A stretch of 64,000 bases of DNA from NCBI RefSeq assembly GCF_900169565.1, contig NZ_LT828648.1, positions 2,048,876 through 2,112,875 on the forward strand, read 5' to 3'. Origin of the DNA: Nitrospira japonica. Lineage in GTDB: Bacteria > Nitrospirota > Nitrospiria > Nitrospirales > Nitrospiraceae. The notes beneath the pieces are model-generated. The model saw only the letters and a program-made list of their open reading frames with translations, had not been told where the DNA came from and made no database searches. The position numbers and the translations under genes were made by a program. Within the stretch, counting starts at the first letter, position 1; every line of letters begins with the position of its first letter. Shown here in pieces: positions 25,297-34,309 of this stretch.

Positions 25297-26750
25297 CCGC
25301 GCTCAAGACCGTCGCCATCGTCGGAGGAGGGATCTCAGGGCTGGCGACGGCATTTTCGATACTGGAGCGTTCACAGCAGGCGGGCATACCGGTCGTCTGC
25401 ACGGTTCTCGAACGCAGCTCCTCATGGGGCGGAAAGATCGTAACCCACCGGGTCGGCGAATTGGTTACGGAAGCCGGCCCCGACTCGTTTCTGTCCCAAA
25501 AGCCTGCCGGTCTGCAACTCATCGACAAGCTGGGTCTCACCGATCAGATCATCGACACCAACAAGACCACCACGAAAGCCTGCGTGTATTCCCAGGGCCG
25601 CCTCCGGGAATTGCCCGAAGGCCTGGTGGTCATCACGCCGGGCCAAGTCGGTCCCTTTCTCCGCAGCGGTCTGTTGAGCCCTGCCGGATTGCTTCGCATG
25701 GGCATGGATATGATCTTGCCGGCCGGACGTTCGAAAGAAGACGAATCTCTCGCCTCCTTTTTCAGGCGACGGTTCGGCCGTCAAGCGTTCGAGCGCATGA
25801 TGGAGCCGCTGATGGCCGGCATCTATGCCGGCGACGCCGAACAGCTGAGCATCAAGGCCACGTTCCCGCGGTTTCCCGATCTCGAGCGGACCCACGGCAG
25901 CGTCATTCGCGGGATGCTGGCCACGAGGGCCGAGGCGACCGTCTCACGGGCAAATGGACGTACACGGACGATGTTCGTCAGTCTCAAGAACGGGCTGGAA
26001 GATCTCGTTGCCGCGCTTCGCCGGTCGTTGACGGACCGGGGTGTAATGCTGCGAAGCGGTACATCCGTGGAATCGCTTCGGGTTCGATCCCATGAGTTGG
26101 GCCGGTGGACCTATGACGTGATGTTGAGCGGGGGCAGTGCGCTGTCGGTCGACGGGTTGGTTCTGGCGACCCCGGCCTTCGTGTCGGCGGATCTGCTTCG
26201 GCCGTTGACGCCGCTTGCGGGCGGCCTGTTGGAACAGATTCCCTATGCCTCGACGGTGACGGTCGCGATGGCGTATCCTGCGTCGGCGGTGGGGCCGGGG
26301 GTGCAGGGGTTCGGTTTCGTCGTTCCGCGCGTCGAGCAACGAGACTTGATCGCGGCGACGTGGACGTCGTTGAAGTGGCCTCATCGCGCCCCGTCCGACC
26401 AGGTGCTGGTCCGCTGTTATCTCGGAGGTGTCGGGCGTGAATCCGTGCTGGAGCTGGACGATGCCTCGCTGGTGACCCGGGTCCGTGCCGAGCTGCAGCG
26501 CATCTGCGGACTCGCCGCCGAGCCGACGTACGTCGAAGTCAACCGCTGGACAAAGGCGATGCCGCAGTACGTGCTGGGACATCTGGAACGACTCGATGAA
26601 ATCGAGAGGGCCCTCAGCCGGTTTGGCGGGCTGGTGCTGACCGGCTCGGCATACCGGGGCGTGGGCATTCCCGACTGTATCCGCGCCGGAGCGATTGCGG
26701 CCGACCGCGTCGTCCGACATTTGGCAGGAGAACGAGTGAGGGAGATGTGA
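25293..26750 (+). CDS. hemG: Protoporphyrinogen oxidase (HemY type)
   Basis: FAD enzyme oxidising protoporphyrinogen IX (or coproporphyrinogen III) in the last steps of heme synthesis. The 485-residue protein starts at GTG 25293, overlapping hemH. It shows VGGGISGLATAF for FAD, GGKIVTHR near residue 48, TEAGPDSFL near 60, and the C-terminal LTGSAYRGVGIPDCI FAD-contact segment. The presence of both HemE and HemH in the same operon fits the classical protoporphyrin-dependent route. Its own stop overlaps the next gene as GTGA. Confidence 0.93.
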   Translation: MTALKTVAIVGGGISGLATAFSILERSQQAGIPVVCTVLERSSSWGGKIVTHRVGELVTEAGPDSFLSQKPAGLQLIDKLGLTDQIIDTNKTTTKACVYSQGRLRELPEGLVVITPGQVGPFLRSGLLSPAGLLRMGMDMILPAGRSKEDESLASFFRRRFGRQAFERMMEPLMAGIYAGDAEQLSIKATFPRFPDLERTHGSVIRGMLATRAEATVSRANGRTRTMFVSLKNGLEDLVAALRRSLTDRGVMLRSGTSVESLRVRSHELGRWTYDVMLSGGSALSVDGLVLATPAFVSADLLRPLTPLAGGLLEQIPYASTVTVAMAYPASAVGPGVQGFGFVVPRVEQRDLIAATWTSLKWPHRAPSDQVLVRCYLGGVGRESVLELDDASLVTRVRAELQRICGLAAEPTYVEVNRWTKAMPQYVLGHLERLDEIERALSRFGGLVLTGSAYRGVGIPDCIRAGAIAADRVVRHLAGERVREM

Positions 26751-27169
26751 AAAGCATGGCGACAGACAACAAATTGACCGTCCTCGAGGTGACGGGCCCC
26801 TTTCGCGAGCCCCGAGAGCCGGTGTTCTCCTACGACTATGCGGTCCAGCGGGTATCCTGGAGCATGCCGCACGCGGTACGCGTCAAGGTCGCCATTGCCG
26901 AAGAACTCGACGTCATCAAAGGCCGGTTGCTGGGCCAGGTGACCGGATCGCCGGGGCAGCACCTGCTGATCGCCCGAGCGCTGTCGCGTCGGATTGCCGA
27001 CGAAAAGCTCAAGATCGCGGAAGCCGAGGGCACTCTGTCGGATCGGCGGGACGTCGTCATCGAACCGTTCACCGGGCAGCAGGCGCATCTCTTCGCCCAG
27101 CTGGACGAGTGGTTCGAGCGTGAACGCCAAGTCTTGCTGGCCGAAGTCAAGGCGCGTGCCGGCGTCTGA
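26747..27169 (+). CDS. Hypothetical protein in the heme operon
   Basis: Protein of 140 residues, soluble. It carries a helical, charged centre with an RIADEKLKIAEAEG-type coiled stretch and a helical end (DEWFERERQVLLAEVKA). No family recognised. GTG 26747 overlaps the hemG stop; ATG 26756 is the alternative. Tight coupling to hemE-hemH-hemG suggests a link to heme metabolism, but this is guilt by association only. Confidence 0.7.
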   Translation: MKSMATDNKLTVLEVTGPFREPREPVFSYDYAVQRVSWSMPHAVRVKVAIAEELDVIKGRLLGQVTGSPGQHLLIARALSRRIADEKLKIAEAEGTLSDRRDVVIEPFTGQQAHLFAQLDEWFERERQVLLAEVKARAGV

Positions 27170-27171
27170 CC

Positions 27172-27789
27172 TCAGAAGATTTTTCGATAGTGCCTGGAAT
27201 GGACGCCTGATTCGTCGGCGAATCCCACCGAACCGGTGTCCGGCGCGCCCGTGTTGTGGAGATCGATGCGGTAGTGGCCCTTGATTTCCTCCATGGCCAC
27301 TTCGAACGGGACCGCGTCCGGATAGAGCCCGCCAGGCGCATGGGCGCCGCGCGTGAGGGTCCTGATCACCTCCGACTTGGCGTACTTGGGATCGGAGGTT
27401 ACGTAAATGTCCGCGATGGCATGATCCCCCAGCTTGTGCCCCGGCGTCGTGGCCGGGATCAGATCGGACAATGAGCCTGCCAGCCGTTCCTTCTTGAGTC
27501 GCTTCAACAAACCCACGACCTGGCTCTCGGTAGCCTGGGCTGGAACGACCAGGCTGACGGCATTCATGTCCGGCACTGTCGCTTCGACTTTAAAGATGAC
27601 CGGGGCGGCTTCCGGATCCTCGATCATCGGCATGGCCGGTCCTTCGGTGCCGGTCGCTTGTTTATTTTTTGAACTCGGCACGATCAACGCGACGAACAGC
27701 CACAAGCCGAGCAGGACCGCGAATACCACGATCAAGGGATGGACTCCGGCGCGCTTGCCTTCTTCGTACGGGTCCGGTTGGTCGCTCAT
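27172..27789 (-). CDS. Single-TM hypothetical protein
   Basis: Protein of 205 residues using ATG 27789 (MSDQPDPYEEGKRAG), which overlaps the mazG stop as ATGA. One transmembrane helix (PLIVVFAVLLGLWLFVALIV, about residues 18-37) is followed by a periplasmic domain of about 165 residues. That domain has mixed alpha/beta character and ends in a segment resembling HYRIDLHNTGAPDTGSVGFADESG. No family recognised. It converges with the previous gene with only 2 bp between the stops. Confidence 0.7.
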   Translation of the reverse strand: MSDQPDPYEEGKRAGVHPLIVVFAVLLGLWLFVALIVPSSKNKQATGTEGPAMPMIEDPEAAPVIFKVEATVPDMNAVSLVVPAQATESQVVGLLKRLKKERLAGSLSDLIPATTPGHKLGDHAIADIYVTSDPKYAKSEVIRTLTRGAHAPGGLYPDAVPFEVAMEEIKGHYRIDLHNTGAPDTGSVGFADESGVHSRHYRKIF

Positions 27790-28640
27790 GCAGGATCGTC
27801 CTGGGCGTGAGCCGAGCCGCCTCGCTTGGCGGCCTCCCACAAATTGTTCATCTCATCGAATGACAATTCTCCCACGCTTCGTCCGGTTCGGGACGCTTCT
27901 CGCTCGATGAATCGGAAGCGCTCGACGAAGCGGTTGACGGAGAGGCGAAGCGCGTCTTCGGGATTGACCTTCATGAACCGGGACAGATTCACCAGCGAAA
28001 ACAGCACGTCGCCGAGTTCCGCGACGATGTCCCGCTGTCGGGTGGAAGACGCTTCGTCCGTCTCGGGCAGGCGGAAGGCCTCTTGCAACTCACGGATTTC
28101 CTCTTCGACCTTGGCGAGCACCTGCTCGAATCCTCCCTGGTCATGGCTCCAGTCGAATCCGACCCGGGAGGCTCGGGCCTGAATCTGATAGGCCCTGAGC
28201 AGCGCCGGTAGCGCGGCGGGTATGCCGTCCAGCACGGAGTCGGGCCGTCCCGCTGCCCGGCGTTCCGCCTTCTTGATGTCCTCCCACCGGGTGAGGACTT
28301 GGTCCGAATTGAGGGGCGTCGTCTCATTCGTTCCGGGAGCGAATACGTGCGGATGCCGGCGAATCAATTTGTCAGCCAGTCGATCCAACACGTCGTCGAG
28401 CGTGAAGGCGCCGTTCTCCGAGGCGATTTGACCATGAAAGAGGACTTGCAGCAGCACATCGCCCAATTCCTCGGACAGCTTCGCGCGATCCTGATGATCG
28501 ATCGCGTCCAGCACTTCATAGGATTCTTCGAGCAGATACGGTTTGAGGGATTCGTGGGTCTGCTTGCGATCCCACGGACAACCGTTCGGTGCCCGCAATG
28601 CGGCCATCAGCTGCGCCAATTTGTCGAACCGTGTTGACAT
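27786..28640 (-). CDS. mazG: Nucleoside triphosphate pyrophosphohydrolase MazG
   Basis: Hydrolyses NTPs to NMP and pyrophosphate, a house-cleaning enzyme. The 284-residue protein has the tandem MazG domains. The N-terminal domain carries CPWDRKQTHESL, LLEESYEVLDAID and EELGDVLLQVLFH (metal-binding Glu/Asp). A second domain near residue 165-265 has KVEEEIRELQEA and ELGDVLFSLVNL. The length matches E. coli MazG. The gene is divergent from the DUF1844 gene. Confidence 0.95.
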   Translation of the reverse strand: MSTRFDKLAQLMAALRAPNGCPWDRKQTHESLKPYLLEESYEVLDAIDHQDRAKLSEELGDVLLQVLFHGQIASENGAFTLDDVLDRLADKLIRRHPHVFAPGTNETTPLNSDQVLTRWEDIKKAERRAAGRPDSVLDGIPAALPALLRAYQIQARASRVGFDWSHDQGGFEQVLAKVEEEIRELQEAFRLPETDEASSTRQRDIVAELGDVLFSLVNLSRFMKVNPEDALRLSVNRFVERFRFIEREASRTGRSVGELSFDEMNNLWEAAKRGGSAHAQDDPA

Positions 28641-28802
28641 GCTCGGTCTCGCGGTCAGGTCGATGCGCGCGTCATTATACCCGGTTCCACCGGCGCTTCA
28701 ATGCGCCGCGCGCCTTGCACGCTCTGAGAACCCTATGATAGGGTAACCCTCCGCGAGCGGTGCGTGTGAGACGAATTGGAGAGTGGCCTTCGGGACGTGT
28801 CT

Positions 28803-29195
28803 ATGGCGACCGACAAGGAAGAGGGGTTCGTCGTTCGAGATCGACGAGGGGGCGGATCGACGGAACAGCCCGCTGCCACGCCGCCGCCTCTCTGGGCGGA
28901 ATCTGCCGGCAAAGTTTCGCCGGATGATCCGGGGCAGGCTCACGACATCCCCGTCACCTTCGCGTCGTTCGTCATTTCCCTGGGAAGCTCTTCGTTGATG
29001 CTGATGGGGGAGAAGTTGGATCCCCAGCAGCCGGCCATGCCCGTCAACCTGCCTCAAGCCAAGGAAATCATCGATCTTCTGTCGATTCTGGAAGAGAAGA
29101 CTGTCGGAAACCTCACGACCGAAGAGCAAGCGGTCTTGCGGGACATGCTCTATGCCCTGCGTATGAAGTACGTCAGCCTGAGTGCCGGAACATAA
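28803..29195 (+). CDS. DUF1844 domain protein
   Basis: Protein of 130 residues. The N-terminal half is polar and Pro/Gly-rich. The C-terminal half is the DUF1844 helical module: FASFVISLGSSSLMLMGE, NLPQAKEIIDLLSILEEKT and GNLTTEEQAVLRDMLYALRMKYV. The family is common in proteobacteria, Nitrospirae and Acidobacteria and has no known function. ATG 28803 is preferred; an open frame continues to TTG 28776. Confidence 0.8.
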   Translation: MATDKEEGFVVRDRRGGGSTEQPAATPPPLWAESAGKVSPDDPGQAHDIPVTFASFVISLGSSSLMLMGEKLDPQQPAMPVNLPQAKEIIDLLSILEEKTVGNLTTEEQAVLRDMLYALRMKYVSLSAGT

Positions 29196-29230
29196 CCTCC
29201 GTTCATCATCCTCTCCCTGCCGGCGGCGTT

Positions 29231-29259
29231 TTGAGACGAGCGAATAAATCCGCTATAGT
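29231..29259 (+). promoter_or_regulatory. Sigma-70-type promoter upstream of the NtrY-like kinase
   Basis: TTGAGA (29231-29236), 17-bp spacer, TATAGT (29254-29259), about 45 bp before the start codon at 29311. Confidence 0.65.
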
Positions 29260-29310
29260 AGGAGTTCTTGACTCTTCGTCCCAGGGCTCGATCACCCCGG
29301 GCGGCCGGCC

Positions 29311-31656
29311 ATGAATGACTTTCAGAAGCAAACCGGACCTCCGACGTGGCCTTCCACCGAACCTTCCGAGGCTGCGGAGCAGGGTATGCGGGCGGATGTT
29401 CCCCTCCGGCCGATGGGGATGGCGCCCGCCGTGCTCGAGCCCGAGCGCCGGACACGCCATTTTTTCCGCCCGGTCCGCGTCGTCTTCCTGCTCTTGGTGT
29501 CTTGTCTCGCACTGACTTTCTACTACACCCAAGTCGTCGTTCCGGGAGGAGAGGACAGCGATTCGTTCATTCCGACGACCAGCTACGCGCTCGTTCTCCT
29601 GCTGATCAACCTGGATCTGATCGGGGTGGTCGTTCTGCTCCTGCTCCTATCCCGCAACCTGATCAAAGCCTACTTCGAGCGGCGGCACCGGCTCATCGGT
29701 TCAGGATTCCGCACCAAACTCGTGGCGGCTTTCATCGGGTTTTCATTGATTCCCACGGTGCTGCTCGCCCTCGTCGCGAGCGGGCTGGTCAACAAGGCGG
29801 TGGACGTGTGGTTCAGTGACCAGATTGACCGGGTCATGCGCGACTCGTACGAAGTGGCCCGCATGCAGCACGCCGGCCATATTACGCTGGCCGTCAACAG
29901 CGCCAGGGCGATCAGCCATGAAATTTTCCGCGAAGATCTCCTGTTACCGGCACAGAGGGACATCCTGATTTCGGCCATGGCGAGAAAACGGGTGGAATTC
30001 GGCGTGGCGGGCATCGAGGTCTATTCGGCGAAGATGGAAACACTTACAAGATCGCTGGATCCCGATGTGCCGGCCGGGGTGCTGGACCTGCCGGTGGGCC
30101 AGTTGGTGCTGCAGGCGATCAACGGCAAGCAGGAGAACAATACGGTCCAGGAAGCGCCGACGGGACGGTTGGTCAGGGCCGCGGCTCCCATTGCCGCCAG
30201 CGGCCGCGGCGGCGAAGTCGGCGGGGTTGTCCTCGTCGACGCCTACGTTCCGGAGTCGCTGCTGGCCAAAATGGACGGGATCGGGCGTCAGTATGAGGAA
30301 TACAAGCAGATCAAGGCGATGAAGAATCCGATCAAGGCCGGAGCCTATTTGTTCGTGGCGGTCATCACGGTCCTGATTCTCTTTGGCGCGACCTGGTTCG
30401 GATTTTACGTGGCTCGGAGCATTACCGTGCCGATTCAGCGGCTGGCCGAGGCCACGGAAGCCATCGCTCAGGGGGACTTGTCGGTGCGAATCGACGCCAA
30501 GGCCACGGACGAGATCGGCACGCTCATCGAGTCCTTCAACCGCATGACCACGGACCTTCAGAGCGGCAAATCCGCGATCGAGGCCGCAAACGTGTCGCTG
30601 CGGCAGAACAATCTCGAGCTGGACCGGCGCCGTGCCTATATCGAAACCGTCGTGGCGACCATTGCGGCGGGTCTCCTGTCGATCGGGAAAAACGGGATCA
30701 TCACGAATTTCAATCCGTCGGGCGAAAGGATCCTGGGGATCTCGGCCGACCGCTTTCACGGCCGATCCGCGAACGACGTCTTCAAGGAATTCGGACTCAC
30801 GCTGTTTCAAACGCTCTACGACCGCATGCTGGTGGATCAGCGGGATGACCTGACGATGGATGGGACCGCGGAGGTCGAGGGGAAGTTCCTGACGATCGCC
30901 TTGCACGGTTCCAGGATGAAGGACGAAATGAACCAGGACTTGGGCATTGTCCTGGTGTTCGAGGATTTGACGGAACTGCTGAAGGCGCAAAAAGTCGCGG
31001 CCTGGCAGGAGGTCGCGCGCCGGGTGGCTCATGAAATCAAGAACCCGCTCACCCCCATCCAGCTGTCCGCCCAGCGCATGCGCAAGAAGTTTTTCGAGAA
31101 GGCCTCGGACTTCGAGCGCGTATTCGACGAATCGACGAACGTCATCGTCAACGAGGTCACCAGCCTGAAGCACATGGTCGATGAATTCTCGAAGTTCGCC
31201 AGATTGCCGGCGCCGCAACTGGTGCAGCAGTCGCTGCACGACGTCATCAACGAGGTAGTCGCCCTGTATCGGGGCGCCCACAAAGACATCGAACTGGTCG
31301 TTTCGCTGGACGAGGACCTGCCTCCGTTGAAGTTCGACTGGGAGCAGATCAAGCGGGTGCTGGTGAACCTGCTGGACAATTCCATTCAGGCGATGAGTCA
31401 AAAGGGCCGGCTGTGGCTCACCACCCAATATGACACGAAACGTCGTCGCGCCGTGGTGAGCATTGCCGACGAGGGGAGCGGTATTGCGTTGGAAGACCAG
31501 GAAAAACTGTTTGTGCCCTATTTCACGCGAAAGAAAACCGGGACCGGGCTGGGATTGGCCATCGTCCGCCGTATTATCACGGACCACGAAGGGCACATCC
31601 AAGCGGGGAACAACCATCCCAAAGGGGCGATCTTTACGTTCGAATTGCCGGTCTGA
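29311..31656 (+). CDS. ntrY: NtrY-like sensor histidine kinase
   Basis: Membrane kinase of the nitrogen-regulation NtrY class. The 781-residue protein has four TM helices: three within about residues 50-165, then an extracytoplasmic region, then one near 345-370. A HAMP domain (about 370-425), a PAS domain (about 445-560), a HisKA domain with the phospho-acceptor in RRVAHEIKNPLTPIQ, and an ATPase domain with NLLDNSIQAM (N box), DEGSGI (G1) and GTGLGLAIV (G2) follow. It is directly upstream of its response regulator and should phosphorylate it. A role in nitrogen or redox signalling is inferred from the family. Confidence 0.9.
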   Translation: MNDFQKQTGPPTWPSTEPSEAAEQGMRADVPLRPMGMAPAVLEPERRTRHFFRPVRVVFLLLVSCLALTFYYTQVVVPGGEDSDSFIPTTSYALVLLLINLDLIGVVVLLLLLSRNLIKAYFERRHRLIGSGFRTKLVAAFIGFSLIPTVLLALVASGLVNKAVDVWFSDQIDRVMRDSYEVARMQHAGHITLAVNSARAISHEIFREDLLLPAQRDILISAMARKRVEFGVAGIEVYSAKMETLTRSLDPDVPAGVLDLPVGQLVLQAINGKQENNTVQEAPTGRLVRAAAPIAASGRGGEVGGVVLVDAYVPESLLAKMDGIGRQYEEYKQIKAMKNPIKAGAYLFVAVITVLILFGATWFGFYVARSITVPIQRLAEATEAIAQGDLSVRIDAKATDEIGTLIESFNRMTTDLQSGKSAIEAANVSLRQNNLELDRRRAYIETVVATIAAGLLSIGKNGIITNFNPSGERILGISADRFHGRSANDVFKEFGLTLFQTLYDRMLVDQRDDLTMDGTAEVEGKFLTIALHGSRMKDEMNQDLGIVLVFEDLTELLKAQKVAAWQEVARRVAHEIKNPLTPIQLSAQRMRKKFFEKASDFERVFDESTNVIVNEVTSLKHMVDEFSKFARLPAPQLVQQSLHDVINEVVALYRGAHKDIELVVSLDEDLPPLKFDWEQIKRVLVNLLDNSIQAMSQKGRLWLTTQYDTKRRRAVVSIADEGSGIALEDQEKLFVPYFTRKKTGTGLGLAIVRRIITDHEGHIQAGNNHPKGAIFTFELPV

Positions 31657-31719
31657 GCAGTGCTCGCCGGTTGGGCGATTGGCATGACGGTCGGGCGCGA
31701 ATCATAAAGTGAGGAACTC

Positions 31720-33129
31720 ATGTCGGCTTCGATTTTGGTGGTGGACGACGAAGAGGCCATTCTGTCTTCGCTCAGCAGCATCCTGCTGGATGAAGGCTAT
31801 GAGGTGGCGGTGGTGAAAAGCGGCACGGACGCGTTGAAGATCTTCACAACGGATCCTCCCGATCTCATGCTGCTGGATATCTGGATGCCGCAAATGGACG
31901 GACTGGAAACCCTCAAGCGCGTCCGCGAGCTGGTACCCACGGCGCAAGTGATGATGATGTCGGGGCACGGGTCGATCGAGACGGCCGTCAAAGCCATCAA
32001 GCTCGGAGCCTACGACTATATCGAGAAGCCGCTGTCGCTCGAGAACGTCACGCTTCGCGTCAAGCATGCGCTCGATCAGCACCGGCTGGAGCAGGAAAAC
32101 CGGTCGTTACGCACGAAAGTACAGCGGCGATTCGAACTGGTGGGACAGTCCCCGGCGATGAAGCAACTTCGTCAACTGATCGAAACGGCCGGGCCTACCA
32201 ACAGCCGGGTCTTGATCGGCGGTGAGAACGGAACGGGCAAGGAGTTGGTGGCGCGGGGAATTCACGAACACAGCGCGCGCGCTGATCGACCATTCGTCGC
32301 CGTCAATTGCGCCGCCATTCCGGAAACGCTGATCGAGAGCGAGCTGTTCGGCCACGAAAAGGGCGCATTCAGCGGCGCCACGTCGATGAAGCGGGGCCAG
32401 TTCGAACAGGCGGACGGCGGGACGCTGTTCCTGGACGAGATCGGCGACATGAGCCTGAGCACACAGGCCAAGGTGCTGCGCGCATTGCAGGAGCAGCAGT
32501 TCAACCGGGTCGGTGGCACGAAGCTGATGAAGGTCGACGTCCGAGTCCTTGCCGCGTCGAACAAGGATCTCCAGAAGGAAATCGAAAAAAGCGCCTTTCG
32601 TGAAGACCTGTTTTATCGGCTGAACGTCGTGCCGATTATCGTCCCGCCCCTGCGCGAGCGCCGGGAGGATATCGCGCTGCTGATCCGGCATTTTCTCAAG
32701 CTGCATGGAGAGGAACAGGGGCTGCGAATGAAAGAAATCACCCCGGATGCGATGGCGGTGTTCGAGCAGTACGAATGGCCGGGAAACATCCGGGAACTGG
32801 GGAACCTGGTCGAACGGCTGATGATCATCGTGCCGGGATCGACGATCGATGCGGCGCAGGCCACGATGGCTTTGCAGGTGCGCCCGTCCGGCTCCTCCGT
32901 GCAAACCATGTCTGCGGGAGGCGGCTCGGGTTCGGTGAGCGCGCTGCTGGGACAACCGTTCGATTCGCTCCGTGACGCCCGCAACGCGTTTGAAAAGGAA
33001 TACATCGGGCGCAAACTGCGCGAGCATCACTGGAACATTTCCCGCACGGCCGAAGACTTGAAGATCGAGCGGAGTCACCTGCATCGCAAGATCAAGCTGC
33101 TGGATGTGGAAATGCGGCCGGAAAGCTGA
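31720..33129 (+). CDS. ntrX: NtrX/NtrC-family sigma-54-dependent response regulator
   Basis: The 469-residue protein has a receiver domain (phospho-acceptor Asp in LMLLDIWMP near residue 52), an AAA+ domain (Walker A GENGTGKE near 170, LFLDEIGDM Walker B near 237) and a C-terminal Fis-type helix-turn-helix (ISRTAEDLKIERSHLHRKIKLL). The sigma-54-contacting loop reads GAFSGA instead of GAFTGA, a conservative Thr to Ser change that may weaken activation; NtrX members often deviate here. It forms a pair with the kinase 63 bp upstream. Confidence 0.9.
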   Translation: MSASILVVDDEEAILSSLSSILLDEGYEVAVVKSGTDALKIFTTDPPDLMLLDIWMPQMDGLETLKRVRELVPTAQVMMMSGHGSIETAVKAIKLGAYDYIEKPLSLENVTLRVKHALDQHRLEQENRSLRTKVQRRFELVGQSPAMKQLRQLIETAGPTNSRVLIGGENGTGKELVARGIHEHSARADRPFVAVNCAAIPETLIESELFGHEKGAFSGATSMKRGQFEQADGGTLFLDEIGDMSLSTQAKVLRALQEQQFNRVGGTKLMKVDVRVLAASNKDLQKEIEKSAFREDLFYRLNVVPIIVPPLRERREDIALLIRHFLKLHGEEQGLRMKEITPDAMAVFEQYEWPGNIRELGNLVERLMIIVPGSTIDAAQATMALQVRPSGSSVQTMSAGGGSGSVSALLGQPFDSLRDARNAFEKEYIGRKLREHHWNISRTAEDLKIERSHLHRKIKLLDVEMRPES

Positions 33130-33155
33130 GCGGCCCGAGGAACAGGGAGTCATCG

Positions 33156-33185
33156 TTGACCTAGGATCGAGTGCCTCGCTAAGAT
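33156..33185 (+). promoter_or_regulatory. Candidate sigma-70 promoter for purM-purN
   Basis: TTGACC (33156-33161), 18-bp spacer, TAAGAT (33180-33185), about 85 bp before purM. An unusual run of eight T residues lies just before the purM start codon. Confidence 0.5.
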
Positions 33186-33271
33186 GCCCCTTCTAATGTA
33201 GATCTGTTGAAGTTAAGGACTATCCTTGTCTCACTTAGCCTAACCCTAAACATGTCCTGTTTTTTTTAAGT

Positions 33272-34309
33272 ATGACGACCTATCGCGATGCCGGAGTCGA
33301 TATCGATGCAGGCGACGAATTCGTCGACCGCATCAAGCCGTTGGTCCGCTCCACGTTTCGTCCGGAAGTGCTGACGGATCTCGGGGGGTTCGGCGGGTTA
33401 TTCCGCTTTCAAGCGAGTCGATATACGGATCCCGTGTTGGTATCGGGAACCGATGGAGTGGGGACCAAGCTCAAGATTGCGTTTCTCATGGATAAGCATG
33501 ATACGGTCGGCATCGATCTGGTCGCGATGTGCGTCAACGACGTGGCGGTCAGCGGAGCGGAGCCGCTGTTCTTTCTGGACTATTTTGCTTCGGGAAAACT
33601 GTCGCTGGCCAAGGCTCAGAAGGTCTTGGAAGGTATTGCGGAAGGGTGCCGACAGGCCGGATGCGCGCTGATCGGCGGTGAAACCGCGGAGATGCCGTCG
33701 TTCTATCCGGACGGGGAATACGATCTTGCCGGATTCGCCGTCGGCGTCGTCGACCGACCCAAGCTCATCGATGGAAAGTCCATCCTGCCCGGCGATGCCG
33801 TGATCGGTTTGGCATCCACCGGTCTCCACAGTAACGGATATTCCCTGGTCCGGCGGATCCTCTTTGACAAGGCGAAGCTGAACGTCGACAGCCGGGTGGC
33901 CGGACTGGATCGTCCGCTCGGAGAGGTATTACTGACGCCGACCAGGATCTATGCCAAACAGATTCTGGCCCTTGCGTCGGAGCAGCCGGTGAAGGGAATC
34001 GTCCACGTCACGGGAGGCGGGATCACGGAAAATCTTCCACGGGTGTTGCCGGACGGAATAGGGGCGAGGATTCATCGGAAGAGCTGGCCTGTTCCGCCTG
34101 TCTTTGACGTGGTCGCGCGCCTCGGGCAGGTTGATCGAGAGGAAATGTACCGGGTCTTCAACATGGGAATCGGCCTCATTCTCGTGGCACCGGCTTCCTC
34201 CGCCGCCGGTCTGGTCAAGCGGGCCGCGATGCTGGGGGATCGGGGATGGGTGATCGGAGAGATCGTCGCGGGAAATTCCGGAGAGCCGCAGGTCGAATAT
34301 GCCGACTAA
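33272..34309 (+). CDS. purM: Phosphoribosylformylglycinamidine cyclo-ligase
   Basis: AIR synthetase, fifth step of purine synthesis. The 345-residue protein carries YRDAGVDIDAGDEFV, GTDGVGTKLKIA near residue 65, FFLDYFASG near 108, GGETAEMP near 140, TGLHSNGYSLVRRI near 188 and TGGGITENLPRVLP near 248, all family signatures. It overlaps purN by 11 bp. Confidence 0.96.
   Translation: MTTYRDAGVDIDAGDEFVDRIKPLVRSTFRPEVLTDLGGFGGLFRFQASRYTDPVLVSGTDGVGTKLKIAFLMDKHDTVGIDLVAMCVNDVAVSGAEPLFFLDYFASGKLSLAKAQKVLEGIAEGCRQAGCALIGGETAEMPSFYPDGEYDLAGFAVGVVDRPKLIDGKSILPGDAVIGLASTGLHSNGYSLVRRILFDKAKLNVDSRVAGLDRPLGEVLLTPTRIYAKQILALASEQPVKGIVHVTGGGITENLPRVLPDGIGARIHRKSWPVPPVFDVVARLGQVDREEMYRVFNMGIGLILVAPASSAAGLVKRAAMLGDRGWVIGEIVAGNSGEPQVEYAD

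Noticed and set aside
29944-31617. Minus-strand frame of 557 codons opposite ntrY
   Set aside because: Covers the HAMP, PAS and kinase domains of ntrY in reverse; no domain of its own.
32107-33153. Minus-strand frame opposite ntrX
   Set aside because: Shadow of a fully matched response regulator.
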